From: Rhodobacterales bacterium RIFCSPHIGHO2_02_FULL_62_130
GTDB lineage: Bacteria; Pseudomonadota; Alphaproteobacteria; Rhodobacterales; Rhodobacteraceae
Direction of reading: 5' to 3'
Assembly (NCBI GenBank): GCA_001828855.1
Contig: MHZT01000044.1
Location: 98,202-162,201, forward strand
Length of the DNA: 64,000 nt
Shown here: positions 26,384 through 35,759 of the stretch, piece by piece
How positions within the stretch are numbered: the first letter of the stretch is position 1
How the letters are laid out: each line of letters starts with the position of its first letter
The notes under the pieces: model-generated
Database searches by the model: none
What the model saw: the letters and a program-made list of their open reading frames with translations, nothing else
What the model was told of the DNA's origin: nothing
Position numbers and translations under genes: made by a program

Positions 26384-27588
26384 TTCAGGTTCTCATCATA
26401 GGCGCGGGGCCAGCCGGTCTGGGCGCAGCAGCGGTTCTGGCACAAGCCGGGGCGCAGGTCACCGTGGTCGAGCGTCAATCACAGGCGGGCGGCGTGCCAC
26501 GCCTGTGCGGCCATTCCCCGTTTGGCATGCGCGAATTTCACCGGTTGATGACTGGCCAAACCTATACCCACCGGCTGATCGCAGAGGCGGTCGCTGCTGG
26601 GGCGCGGATCTTGCCGGACCATGCGGTGACAGCCATCGAGTCCGGCCCCACCGTGCGGGTCGCAACGCCACAAGGTGAAATCACGCTGACGCCTGACCGC
26701 ATCCTGCTGGCCACAGGCGCACGTGAAGCCTCGCGGGCGGAACGGCTGCTGCCCGGAGAACGGCCGTTGGGAATCGTGACGACCGGCGCATTGCAGGACT
26801 TGTGGTTTGCGCGCAAGGTTCTTCCCTTTCGACGTCCGGTCATTCTGGGCAGCGAATTGGTGGCTATGTCAGCCATCCTGACCTGCCGTCAGGCCGGTGC
26901 GCGCCCGCTTGCCGTGATTGAATCTTCTGACCGCCCTGTCTTGCCTGCGCCGCTCTGCTGGCTGCCCAAGGTGCTGGGCATCCCGATGCTATGCACGACC
27001 CGGATCGAGGATATCGTCGCCAAGGATGGTCGGCTGTGCCAGTTGGTGCTGCGCAATGCCGCCGGACACGTGACGCAGATCGACTGTGACGGCCTGGTGC
27101 TGACCGGCAGCTTTCGCCCCGAATCCGGCCTTGCACGCCTGTGCGGCCTTGAAATTGATCCGGCAACCGGAGGTCCGGTCGTCGACCAGTCCGGCCGCAC
27201 CAGTCGGCCCGAGATTTTTGCCGCAGGCAATCTGCTGCGCGGGATCGAAACGGCGGGCCGTTGCTGGGCCGAAGGCCGTGCTGTCGCGCAGGCGCTGCTG
27301 GCCGATCTTCCGCCTGCGGTTTTGGAGATCTCTGTTCGCGCCGGTCAGGGCGTGCGCTATGTCATGCCGCAACGGCTGACGCCCGATGCAAGAGTTGCGC
27401 TGCCCGCGCTGCAAATCCGCCTTGACCGCCGCGCGCGTGGCACGCTGACGCTGACCGATGCGGCAGGCCGACGCCTTGCCTCATTCCAGACCGCCAGCGC
27501 ACCAGAGCGCCGCTTGACGATTTCGCTTGCCGATTTGCGACTGCAAGATGCCGTCGGCCCTTTAACACTGGCGATGGAGCAGGACTGA
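26380..27588 (+). CDS. FAD/NAD(P)-dependent oxidoreductase (HcnB/SoxA-like)
   Basis: A 402-residue pyridine-nucleotide-disulfide-type flavoprotein. The first dinucleotide motif is LIIGAGPAGLGAAAVLA, then ATGAREASRAERLLPG, and the second FAD contact is RPEIFAAGNLLRGIETAG. It lacks a redox-active disulfide. In such pairs the GlpA-like subunit and this one form a heteromeric dehydrogenase. Its stop shares an A with the kinase ATG (TGATG), so the three proteins are translated together. Confidence 0.85.
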   Translation: MIQVLIIGAGPAGLGAAAVLAQAGAQVTVVERQSQAGGVPRLCGHSPFGMREFHRLMTGQTYTHRLIAEAVAAGARILPDHAVTAIESGPTVRVATPQGEITLTPDRILLATGAREASRAERLLPGERPLGIVTTGALQDLWFARKVLPFRRPVILGSELVAMSAILTCRQAGARPLAVIESSDRPVLPAPLCWLPKVLGIPMLCTTRIEDIVAKDGRLCQLVLRNAAGHVTQIDCDGLVLTGSFRPESGLARLCGLEIDPATGGPVVDQSGRTSRPEIFAAGNLLRGIETAGRCWAEGRAVAQALLADLPPAVLEISVRAGQGVRYVMPQRLTPDARVALPALQIRLDRRARGTLTLTDAAGRRLASFQTASAPERRLTISLADLRLQDAVGPLTLAMEQD

Positions 27589-28988
27589 TGCGGATCCTGG
27601 CTTTGGATCAGGGGACCACCTCGACCCGCCTGATGGCGGCGGATGCGTCGGGTCTGCATGGTCTGGGCCAGTTACGTCACCGCACCTGCTTTCCTTCGGC
27701 GGGTTGGGTTGAACAGGACCCGACCGAGATTTTGACAAACTGCAAGACATTGCTGGCGCAGGCCGGTGTGGCGGATGCCATTGCGCTTGCCAATCAGGGT
27801 GAAAGTTGCCTTGGCTGGGATGCGCTGACCAAAGAACCGCTGTCCCCGATCATCGTCTGGCAAGACCGCCGCACCACAGCACAGCTTGCGCTGATGTCCA
27901 ATCAGGCGGACGAGGTTGCATCCTTGTCCGGCCTGCCGCTTGACCCCTATTTCTCGGCGGCCAAACTTGGCTGGCTGCTGCGCGAAAATCCGGCAATCGC
28001 GGCGGCACATGCTGCGGGGCGGTTGCGACTTGGCACCACAGACGCCTTCCTGCTTGATGCGCTGGCCGGCTGCTTTGCAACCGATCGCGCCACCGCGTCG
28101 CGTACCGGATTGATGAACCTTGCCAGCGGAAACTGGGACGCCCGCCTATGTGAAGTATTCGGCGTGCCGATGACCTGCCTGCCGGAAATCCGTGGCAATC
28201 TGGCGGGGTTTGGCCAGATAGGTGGCATCCCTGTTGCAGCCGCGATCGTCGACCAGCAGGCGGCGCTGTATGGCCACGGCTGCCGCAACCGGGGAGATGC
28301 GAAGATCACCTTTGGCACCGGCGCCTTTGCGCTTGCCGTTACAGGCGCGACGCCCCCGTTGCCGCAAGGTGGCCTGCTGCCCACCGTGGCTTGGGATCTG
28401 GGCGCGGGGATGGTCTATGCGCTGGATGGCGGCGTGCAGGATGCTGGATCAGCCATAGAATGGGCGCTTCGGGCAGGGCTTGCAGACAATGTCGCAGCCT
28501 TTGACAGCTTTGATCGGCCCCCAGCCGTTGCGCGCGATCTGGTCTTTCTGCCCGCGTTTTCCGGCCTTGGTGCGCCACAATGGGACCGGACTGCAGCGCC
28601 CCTGATGATCGGCCTTGGCCCCGATATGACCCGCCGTGATATATGTCAGGCGCTGGTCGAGGGCATTGCATTCCAGACCGCAGCTTTGATCGATGAACTC
28701 GCCCGCGCCGTGCCGCTGTCGGCCCCGATTGCGATAGATGGCGGGCTATCTGCCAGCCGCTATTTCACCTCCTTTCTGGCGCAGGCCTGCCAGCGCGACA
28801 TTGTTGTAGCCGCCGTTGCAGAATGCACCGCCTTTGGTGCGGCCCAACTTGCGGCACTGGCACTTGGCACCAGCTTGCCTGCGCCTGTTGGGGCCGCCAA
28901 AGCCATCGCTGCGGGGCCGCCGATGCCCGACTGGCACGCCCGCTTTGCCACAGCCCTTGCCCGCTCTTGTGGCTGGCGTGTGAACTGA
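27588..28988 (+). CDS. FGGY-family carbohydrate kinase (glycerol-kinase-like)
   Basis: A 466-residue sugar/polyol kinase. The ATPase phosphate-1 motif is LALDQGTTSTRLM at the N-terminus, then WQDRRT, FGTGAFALAVTG, DGGVQDAGSAIEWALR and IDGGLSASRYFTSFLAQACQRDI. It resembles GlpK in order but is shorter (about 466 against about 500 residues). It is the third gene of the DeoR-linked operon, so a polyol is probably phosphorylated here and the phosphate oxidised by the two flavoproteins. Confidence 0.88.
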   Translation: MRILALDQGTTSTRLMAADASGLHGLGQLRHRTCFPSAGWVEQDPTEILTNCKTLLAQAGVADAIALANQGESCLGWDALTKEPLSPIIVWQDRRTTAQLALMSNQADEVASLSGLPLDPYFSAAKLGWLLRENPAIAAAHAAGRLRLGTTDAFLLDALAGCFATDRATASRTGLMNLASGNWDARLCEVFGVPMTCLPEIRGNLAGFGQIGGIPVAAAIVDQQAALYGHGCRNRGDAKITFGTGAFALAVTGATPPLPQGGLLPTVAWDLGAGMVYALDGGVQDAGSAIEWALRAGLADNVAAFDSFDRPPAVARDLVFLPAFSGLGAPQWDRTAAPLMIGLGPDMTRRDICQALVEGIAFQTAALIDELARAVPLSAPIAIDGGLSASRYFTSFLAQACQRDIVVAAVAECTAFGAAQLAALALGTSLPAPVGAAKAIAAGPPMPDWHARFATALARSCGWRVN

Positions 28989-29058
28989 ACGGCTGGGCCG
29001 CTGGCGTTTTCTACTGGAAGGCGGGCTTGATACTGCCGACACCGCTGTCAGCGACCTG

Positions 29059-30075
29059 CTATGCCCGTGCCAGCGCCTGAAACACGGTGGCGCGCGTCAG
29101 AACGCCTGCAATCTGGCCATTGCCGTCGCGCACACCAATCGGAAGATCGCTGGCCGCAAGCGCGGAAAAAGCCGCCTCGACCGGTTGGCTGGCATCAAGC
29201 ACAAGATCGCCTTGCGGCTGGCCAGCAACCGCCAAGGCACCGCATGTAACGCTGCGCGCGCGGTTCACATCGCGGACAAAGCGGGCGACATAATCATCGG
29301 CGGGCGCCATCAGGATCTCGGGTCCGGTTCCGACTTGCCGCAGCACGCCATCTTTCAGGATCGCAATGTGATCGCCCAGCAGCAAAGCCTCGTCCAGATC
29401 ATGCGTGATGAAGACGATGGTCTTGTGCAGTCGCGCCTGAATATCGCGCAACTGCATCTGCATATCGTGGCGGATCAGCGGATCAAGCGCGGAAAACGCC
29501 TCGTCCATCAGCAGGATTTCAGCATCGGTCGCCAAGGCCCGCGCCAGACCAACGCGCTGTTGCATGCCGCCCGACAATTGACCCGGAAAATGGTTTTCAA
29601 AGCCCGCAAGCCCGACCAGCCGGATTTGATCAGCCCCCTTTTCACGCGCCAGCGCAGGCGCCATCCCGTCAACCAGCAGACCGTAGATCACATTCTCCAT
29701 CACCGTCTTATGCGGCAGCAGCGCGAACTTCTGGAACACCATCGAAATTTTCTTGCGACGGAAAGCACGCAGGTCGTGGTCGTTCAAGGTCAGCACATCA
29801 ACCCCGTCAACCAGAATCCGCCCCGATGTCGGTTCGATCAGCCGGTTGAAATGCCGGATCAGCGTCGATTTTCCAGACCCCGACAGCCCCATGATGACAA
29901 AGGTTTCCCCCGCGCGGATATTCAGGTTGATATCATGCAGGCCCAGCACATGATCGCTTTGACGCAGCAACTCGTCCTTTCCCATGCCCGCCTGAACCTG
30001 CGCCAAAGCCGCCTTCGGATCGCGCCCGAAAATCTTCGAGACGTTTTCGACCCGTATCTTGTAGGTCTGGGTCAT
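29059..30075 (-). CDS. proV: Glycine betaine/proline ABC transporter ATPase
   Basis: A 338-residue ProV/OpuAA-type ATPase. Walker A is GLSGSGKST, the signature is LSGGMQQR, and Walker B is ILLMDEAFSALDPL. An N-terminal extension (VENVSKIFGRDPKAALAQ) and a C-terminal regulatory portion (from about residue 240) with a partial CBS-like fold are typical. It imports quaternary amines together with the permease and binding protein encoded upstream in the same minus-strand operon. Confidence 0.93.
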   Translation of the reverse strand: MTQTYKIRVENVSKIFGRDPKAALAQVQAGMGKDELLRQSDHVLGLHDINLNIRAGETFVIMGLSGSGKSTLIRHFNRLIEPTSGRILVDGVDVLTLNDHDLRAFRRKKISMVFQKFALLPHKTVMENVIYGLLVDGMAPALAREKGADQIRLVGLAGFENHFPGQLSGGMQQRVGLARALATDAEILLMDEAFSALDPLIRHDMQMQLRDIQARLHKTIVFITHDLDEALLLGDHIAILKDGVLRQVGTGPEILMAPADDYVARFVRDVNRARSVTCGALAVAGQPQGDLVLDASQPVEAAFSALAASDLPIGVRDGNGQIAGVLTRATVFQALARA

Positions 30076-30078
30076 GGT

Positions 30079-30951
30079 CTAGCTCTCCAGTTTCAGGGAT
30101 TTCTGCATCCGCTGCCCGTAGGATTGCGCGATGCGGTCAAAGATGATTGCCAACAGCACGATCCCAAGCCCGGCCATCAGCCCGCTGGAAATCTCCAGCC
30201 GCTGAATACCTTGCAGCACCTGATATCCCAGCCCGCCCGCCCCGATCATCGAAGCGATCACAACCATCGACAGCGCCATCATGGTGGTCTGGTTAATGCC
30301 AGCAAGGATCGCGGGCATCGCCAGCGGAATTTGCACCGAGAACAGGATTTGCAGTGGCGAGGCCCCGAAGGCGCGCACCGCCTCGACCGTTTCCGCGTCA
30401 ACCTGCCGGATACCAAGGTTGGTCAACCGGATCACCGGCGGAATGGCGAAAACGATGGTGGCCAGCAGCGCCGGAATTTTTCCCGGCCCGAACAGCATCA
30501 CAAAGGGGATCAGATAGACGAAAATCGGCATGGTCTGCATGATGTCAAGAATGGGCAGCGTGACCGCCTGCATCCGCTTGCCGCGTGACATGGCGATGCC
30601 AATTGGCAGGCCGACAAGCACCGCCAACAGCGTGGAAATCACCATCAGCGCGATGGTGGCCATCGCTTGCTCCCAAACTCCGATGACGCCGATGCAGAAG
30701 GTCATCACCGCGACGGCAACCGTCACAGTCCATCTGCGCGAGGCGGCATAGGCCAGCGCGGCCAATGCCAAAAGCACCCCCCACCACGGCAGCCAGAGCA
30801 GCACCTTTTCCATCATCACCAGCGCCTTTAGCACCGGCAGAAAAATCGCTTCCAGCGTCTCGCCATAGTTGGCGACAATCTGGTTGAAGCCTTGGTCCAT
30901 CGCGCGGCCAAAACTGCGAATATCGAACAATTCGGGGAAGCCGTCGGCCAT
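30079..30951 (-). CDS. proW: Glycine betaine/proline ABC transporter permease
   Basis: A 290-residue ProW-type permease. A periplasmic N-terminal stretch (FDIRSFGRAMDQGFNQIVANYGETLEAIFLPVL) precedes five to six transmembrane helices. The EAA-like loop is VDAETVEAVRAFGASPLQILFSVQIPLAMPAI. It is 3 bp from proV, and a stem-loop separates it from proX. Confidence 0.93.
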   Translation of the reverse strand: MADGFPELFDIRSFGRAMDQGFNQIVANYGETLEAIFLPVLKALVMMEKVLLWLPWWGVLLALAALAYAASRRWTVTVAVAVMTFCIGVIGVWEQAMATIALMVISTLLAVLVGLPIGIAMSRGKRMQAVTLPILDIMQTMPIFVYLIPFVMLFGPGKIPALLATIVFAIPPVIRLTNLGIRQVDAETVEAVRAFGASPLQILFSVQIPLAMPAILAGINQTTMMALSMVVIASMIGAGGLGYQVLQGIQRLEISSGLMAGLGIVLLAIIFDRIAQSYGQRMQKSLKLES

Positions 30952-30983
30952 GCGTCAGATCCGTTACCAAAAGGGGGGAGGAA

Positions 30984-31011
30984 GGATCAGGGCAGCCTGC
31001 CGCCCTGATCC
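30984..31011 (-). other. Intercistronic stem-loop between proX and proW
   Basis: GGATCAGGGC and GCCCTGATCC form a perfect 10-bp stem with an 8-nt loop. There is no T-tract, so it is more likely an mRNA-stabilising hairpin that keeps proX transcripts high than a terminator. Confidence 0.7.
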
Positions 31012-31020
31012 TGCAACATA

Positions 31021-32028
31021 TCAGAGGGCAGCGCGCACCTTGTCGGCGACATCGGCGGGAACCCATTGGGTCCAGATCGATTCATAGGTCTTCAGGAAAT
31101 AGACAGCGACTTCCTCGGTGGTGGCGCCATTATCGTCACCCCAAGCCAATACATCGCTGATTTCCTTGTTCGGCACCTGCATCTTGCCAAGGAATTCCGC
31201 CACATCCGGCGCGCGCTCTTTCAGCGAAGTGACAACCGCAACCGCCACTTCACCCACGGCCCAGCCGGTGACTTCGGGGCTGGCGCAAGCGGCGTCGGTC
31301 AGACATTTGAACTTTTCGGCATCAAAAGCAGGCATGCCGACCCGCACAAGGTGGTATTTCCCGATCACATCGGTCGGCCCCCAGTAGTAACCGATGAACG
31401 GCTCTTTGCGGGTGACGGCCTTGGCGATCGAGGCTTTCAGAGTTTCACCCGATCCCGAGGGGAACAATTCCCACGTTTCCTCCAGTCCCAGGGCTTTGAA
31501 CAGGTTGTTGGTGATTATCTCGCAGCCCCAACCGGGAGGACAGCCGTAAAGCCGGCCTTTTTCGGGGTTCGACGCATCGGCAAAGATGGCCCAGTTTGCC
31601 TTGAGATCTTCGACCGATTGGATCTCGGGATGGGCCTCAGCGATATAGTCGGGAATCCACCAGCCCTCTTCACCACCCGAGGCGAAAATATCCGAGGCTT
31701 TGTAGACATTGCCCTTCTCCTGCGTCTGATCCCAGATGCTTTGGGCGGTAGACACCCACAACTCGGGCGCAACGTCGGGTTCGGATTTGGTCAGCATCGA
31801 CGTCGCGGTCGGCACGGTATCACCCGGAATAAGCTGGGCATCGCAGCCATAGCCTGTGGCCATGATCTTTTGGGCGACATGCGCCAATGTGCCAGCAGAC
31901 AGCCACGTCATTTCGGCGATGGTGACTGTCTCGGCCGTGCCGCAATCGGCGGCAAGGGCGCGGCTTGCGGGGGCAAGGCCAAGCGTTGCCACTACGGCAA
32001 CGGTGGCGAGTTTGAGCATATGTTTCAT
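31021..32028 (-). CDS. proX: Glycine betaine-type substrate-binding protein
   Basis: A 335-residue periplasmic protein. The signal peptide MKHMLKLATVAVVATLGLAP ends near RALAAD. Aromatic residues that could form a cage for a quaternary ammonium group are plentiful (EMTWLS, ELWVS, EEGWWIPDYI, GYYWGPTDV). Several cysteine pairs (CPPGWGC; KCLTDAAC) may form disulfides. It is the first gene of the transporter operon. The exact ligand could be glycine betaine, choline, carnitine or another betaine. Confidence 0.9.
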   Translation of the reverse strand: MKHMLKLATVAVVATLGLAPASRALAADCGTAETVTIAEMTWLSAGTLAHVAQKIMATGYGCDAQLIPGDTVPTATSMLTKSEPDVAPELWVSTAQSIWDQTQEKGNVYKASDIFASGGEEGWWIPDYIAEAHPEIQSVEDLKANWAIFADASNPEKGRLYGCPPGWGCEIITNNLFKALGLEETWELFPSGSGETLKASIAKAVTRKEPFIGYYWGPTDVIGKYHLVRVGMPAFDAEKFKCLTDAACASPEVTGWAVGEVAVAVVTSLKERAPDVAEFLGKMQVPNKEISDVLAWGDDNGATTEEVAVYFLKTYESIWTQWVPADVADKVRAAL

Positions 32029-32134
32029 CGGACTCCCTGTTCGTTTTGGCCGCCTTGCAAGGGCTGCGGTGGTCGCCAATGAAATCTGCCTCATAGCGGC
32101 AACTTCAATCAATCGAATACATTTTATCTCTATT

Positions 32135-33148
32135 TCAATCTTTCTGAACTAACGCATCCAGCCTTGCCATCAGGGCAGCATCTACCAGCACGCCGTCACG
32201 CTCGATCTGTTGCCGGTTGCTGCGCCTGCGCGCGCCGGGCAGACGCGCGCCACTTTGCTTTGTGATCGACGCCACCAGCCGCCGCATGCTTTGTTCGAAC
32301 CCGATCCCCGAGAACCCCGCCGGATCAAAGGCAAGCAAGCATTGGCCGGTGGCCGGTGGCCCGCCCTGAATGCCCGAGAAAGGGCTGGCTTCGGTGCTGA
32401 GTTGTGCGCCTGCCAAGGCTGCGGCCATGATTTCAACCATCAGCCCGATGCCGAAACCCTTGTGACCGCCCGCAGGCAGCATCGACCCTTTCAGGGCAGC
32501 TTCCGCCTCCATGGTAGGCTGGCCTTGGGCGTCCAGCGCCCAGCCCGCTTCGATCGCCCTACCCTGCCGCGCCCGCAACAGGATCTCGGACTTGGCCACC
32601 ACGCTTGCGGATTGATCAATCACCAGCATCGCGCCGCCTTCCCCGTCCGGCACTGCCAGCGCAAAAGGGTTGGTGCCGATTACCGGCACTTGCCCGCCCG
32701 GTGGCGCGATTGACGCTGGGGCATGGGTAAAACACAGGCCCAGCAAACCCGATTCGGCCAGTCGTTCGGCATGGTGGCCCAAAACGCCGCAATTGTAGGA
32801 CCGATACAGGGTCATGGCAGCCATGCCACAAGCCCGCGCTGCAGCAGTAAAGTCAGACCATCCCGCATCAATCGCCGTATGGGCAAAACCGTGCGCGGCA
32901 TCGACCCGCAGGCTGGCGGGGCGCGGATGCGTCACCACCTGCTTGGCCGCGCCATCCACCTTGCCACAGCGCAAATGCTCGACATAGATCGGGATATACA
33001 GCAAGCCGTGGCTGCGAATACCATCGCGCTCGGCAAGGCGGGTTGATCGCGCCACGGACTGCGCCGCCTCTTGCGAAGCGCCCGCCGCCTGTAGCGCGGC
33101 TTTGGCCAGCGCCTCTATTTCGTCCAATGTCATCCGCCGGTCTGTCAT
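32135..33148 (-). CDS. Ldh-family (malate/lactate/DpkA-type) oxidoreductase
   Basis: A 337-residue member of the MDH/LDH type-2 family (RSHGLLYIPIYVEHLRCGKVD; ASIAPPGGQVPVIGTNPFALAVP; GGHKGFGIGLMVEIMAAALAG). Family members use NAD(P)H on 2-oxo acids, or reduce cyclic imines and N-methyl imines (DpkA). Placed between a betaine transporter and a Rieske demethylase, a role in N-methylated amino-acid metabolism is plausible. The start at MTDRRMT replaces a longer upstream frame. The motif TTCAATCTTyCTGAA occurs at 33224 and again at 32134. Confidence 0.86.
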   Translation of the reverse strand: MTDRRMTLDEIEALAKAALQAAGASQEAAQSVARSTRLAERDGIRSHGLLYIPIYVEHLRCGKVDGAAKQVVTHPRPASLRVDAAHGFAHTAIDAGWSDFTAAARACGMAAMTLYRSYNCGVLGHHAERLAESGLLGLCFTHAPASIAPPGGQVPVIGTNPFALAVPDGEGGAMLVIDQSASVVAKSEILLRARQGRAIEAGWALDAQGQPTMEAEAALKGSMLPAGGHKGFGIGLMVEIMAAALAGAQLSTEASPFSGIQGGPPATGQCLLAFDPAGFSGIGFEQSMRRLVASITKQSGARLPGARRRSNRQQIERDGVLVDAALMARLDALVQKD

Positions 33149-33280
33149 GGGCCTACCCTCGTTGCTTGGCGCAACTGTCGGGATTTGACCGGCTTTGATC
33201 AAACGACTACTTTTTGACCCAGCTTCAATCTTCCTGAAGCGGCACCGGCAGCGGTGCTGCTGCAAGGATGCGGTTTTGAC

Positions 33281-34342
33281 TCAGATATCCAGCTCGACTG
33301 CCCCCATCGGGCGCGAGCAGCAGGCCAGAATATAGCCATCGGCAATCTCGTCATCCGAAATGCCCCCGTTATGGACCATCGCAACCTCGCCCGACAATTT
33401 GCGAACCTTGCAGGTGCCACACAGGCCAAAGTTGCAACTGGACGGAATATTCAGCCCAGCGCGCTTGGCGACGGCCAGAACGGTGTCAGTCCCCACACAA
33501 TCCGCCGATTTGCCCGAACGCGCAAAATGCAACTGCACATCGCCGACCGGAGCTGCAGTCTGGATTGGAATTTCTTCAAGTGCGGGGGCGCTAAAGCTTT
33601 CCTCATGGTAGCGCGCCATGTCGTAGCCCAACGAGGCCAACCCCTCGCGCACCGACTTCATGAACGGCTCCGGCCCGCAGCAGAAGACTTCGCGCTCCAG
33701 ATAATCCGGGGCCATCAGGCCCAGCATGATCTGGTTCAGGCGGCCACGATAGCCATGCCAGACCGAGAACGGTTCAACCTCTTCAACGGTAAACCGCAGT
33801 TGCAGACCCGGAACGCGAGCCGCGAATTGTTCAAGCCGGTTCTTGAAGATGATGTCAGATGGTTTGCGCGCGGCATGGACAAAGACGATGTCGGGCATTT
33901 CGCCCGAATCCCACGCCCATGTCGTCATCGACATCATCGGCGTGATGCCCGACCCCGCCGAGATGAACAGATATTTCCGCGCCGGATGCCGCAACGAGGT
34001 AAACTGCCCAGCCGGACCATAGGCCCGAAGCCGCATCCCCGGCTTCAGGTGATCCAGCATCCATCGCGTGCCAAGCGATCCCGCCTGCGCCTTGACCGTG
34101 ATCGAGATCGACAAGGGCCGCGAGGGCGAGGAGGAAATCGTATAGGTGCGCTGGATCGTGCCGGAGGGAAGCGGCAGATCAAGCGTCAGAAACTGGCCCG
34201 GCTTATAGTCAAACCATGCGCCAGAAGGCGCGCGAAAGGCGATGGTCGCACAATCATCGGTTTCGGGGATTACCATGGCGCATTCCAGCTCTTCGCTGTC
34301 GCCCCAGGGTTCGGCGGTCCAGTTCTGGCGGTTCTTCCCCAT
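33281..34342 (-). CDS. gbcB: GbcB-like ferredoxin reductase component
   Basis: A 353-residue flavoprotein. It has an FAD-binding barrel (RTYTISSSPS), an NAD domain (FISAGSGITPMMSM; FCCGPEPFMKSV) and a C-terminal plant-type [2Fe-2S] domain with C-x4-C-x2-C...C (SSCNFGLCGTCKVRK, then ILACCSRP). It feeds electrons to the Rieske subunit encoded 4 bp upstream. GbcA/GbcB in Pseudomonas demethylate glycine betaine; other Rieske enzymes of this type act on stachydrine or carnitine. Confidence 0.9.
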   Translation of the reverse strand: MGKNRQNWTAEPWGDSEELECAMVIPETDDCATIAFRAPSGAWFDYKPGQFLTLDLPLPSGTIQRTYTISSSPSRPLSISITVKAQAGSLGTRWMLDHLKPGMRLRAYGPAGQFTSLRHPARKYLFISAGSGITPMMSMTTWAWDSGEMPDIVFVHAARKPSDIIFKNRLEQFAARVPGLQLRFTVEEVEPFSVWHGYRGRLNQIMLGLMAPDYLEREVFCCGPEPFMKSVREGLASLGYDMARYHEESFSAPALEEIPIQTAAPVGDVQLHFARSGKSADCVGTDTVLAVAKRAGLNIPSSCNFGLCGTCKVRKLSGEVAMVHNGGISDDEIADGYILACCSRPMGAVELDI

Positions 34343-34346
34343 GATC

Positions 34347-35582
34347 TTACTCGGCCGCGATAGCAGGTTGAGCGGCAAGGACCGCGCTGGACAAGCATTG
34401 CACATACCAGTCAACAAACTGGATCACGCCCGATTCCTGCTTGGGCGAATAGGGGCCAGACTCGTAGGCGGGCGAGGAGATGCCGATCTGGTTTTCTTCG
34501 ACCACGCGGCGGTCTTCGTCATTCGTGGCTTCCCAGACTTCGGTCAGACGGGTCAGATCGTAATCGTGCCCCTCGACCGCATCCTTCTGCACCAGCCATG
34601 TCGTTACCACCTCGGTTTCGGTGGCGCTGACCGGCAAAACGCGGAAGTTCAGGACGTGATCCGACAGGAAGTGGTTCCAGGTGTTCGGATAGTGGAAGAA
34701 CAGCAGCGACCCCGCATTGGCAAAAGGCATTGCCGGAATCTTCGGCGCGGCGGCCTTGCCGTCCATCGTATAGCTGACCGCATCGCCCACAAAGGGAATC
34801 CGCACCAAACGCCACTGTTCATTGTCCGAAATCAGATAGCGCGACGGCAGACCCGCCGCCTCGCATCGGTTCACATGGGCTGCGCCTTCCGGCGAGGACA
34901 GGCTGTCATCCGCGCCGACCAGATCGGGATCATCGTTAAAGGTGCGGCACAGCGACGGGTGCGAACCGGCGCAATGATAGCATTCGCGGTTGTTTTCCAG
35001 CACCAGTTTCCAGTTGCCATTCTCGATGATGCGGGACTGGTGCGCCACTTTCAGATCACCCAGTTGATGCGGAGCGGTATAGCGATCTGCGGCAGCCTTG
35101 ACGGGGGCAAAGTCGGGCGCGATCTCACCAAGGCAGATGAACACCATCCCAGCCGCCACATCGCAATGCACCGGCTTCAGCCCATGATCGGCGGCCACAA
35201 AATCCGGCCCCATATCCCGCGCCCACAACAGACGGCCGTCAGTCTCATAGGTCCATTGGTGATAGGGACAAACCAGCTTGACCGCCTGCCCCGACGTTTT
35301 CGAGCAAATCCGGCTGCCACGGTGGCGGCATGAATTGTGGAACGCCCGCACCTGATCGTCATTTCCGCGCACGATGACAACCGGATAGCTGCCCAGTTGC
35401 AGCGTTACATAAGATCCAGCCTTGGGCAATTCCACCGCCGAGGCCGCGAATATCCACTCTTTGTACCAGATATGGGTCAGGTCGGCATCATGCAGCTTGG
35501 GGTCGGTATAGAACGGGCGCGACAAAGACCAGCCGGAACGTTGGGATTTCAGAAGGGAAATCATATCGGTATGGGGTGCCAT
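34347..35582 (-). CDS. gbcA: GbcA-like Rieske oxygenase, alpha subunit
   Basis: A 411-residue Rieske non-heme iron oxygenase. The Rieske motif is CRHRGSRICS...CPYHQW (residues about 98-122). The catalytic iron region holds ENNRECYHCAGSHPSLC with the two His and a later Asp. The start at MAPHTDMISLL removes a cysteine-rich translated leader. It forms an operon with the reductase gene. It probably hydroxylates an N-methyl group of glycine betaine or a related betaine, releasing formaldehyde. A LysR gene is divergent. Confidence 0.9.
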   Translation of the reverse strand: MAPHTDMISLLKSQRSGWSLSRPFYTDPKLHDADLTHIWYKEWIFAASAVELPKAGSYVTLQLGSYPVVIVRGNDDQVRAFHNSCRHRGSRICSKTSGQAVKLVCPYHQWTYETDGRLLWARDMGPDFVAADHGLKPVHCDVAAGMVFICLGEIAPDFAPVKAAADRYTAPHQLGDLKVAHQSRIIENGNWKLVLENNRECYHCAGSHPSLCRTFNDDPDLVGADDSLSSPEGAAHVNRCEAAGLPSRYLISDNEQWRLVRIPFVGDAVSYTMDGKAAAPKIPAMPFANAGSLLFFHYPNTWNHFLSDHVLNFRVLPVSATETEVVTTWLVQKDAVEGHDYDLTRLTEVWEATNDEDRRVVEENQIGISSPAYESGPYSPKQESGVIQFVDWYVQCLSSAVLAAQPAIAAE

Positions 35583-35713
35583 GGTGGAACTCTTGTTGCC
35601 TGATGGGTGTCTCTGGCGCAGCCGGCATCCGTGCCGGAGGCGCGCGCTTAATGATGCTGGCAAAATGCAGGATTGGGCTGCCGCGTTCAACGGCAGAAAA
35701 AGTCGACAACAAG

Positions 35714-35728
35714 ATAAGTTTGTCTTAT
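35714..35728. promoter_or_regulatory. LysR-type inverted repeat
   Basis: ATAAG-TTTGT-CTTAT is a perfect 5-bp inverted repeat with a 5-nt spacer, in the divergent region between gbcA and the LysR gene. It is the likely binding site for that regulator. Confidence 0.6.
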
Positions 35729-35759
35729 GCAAACATAGCGCGCGTGGAGGCTTGAAATC

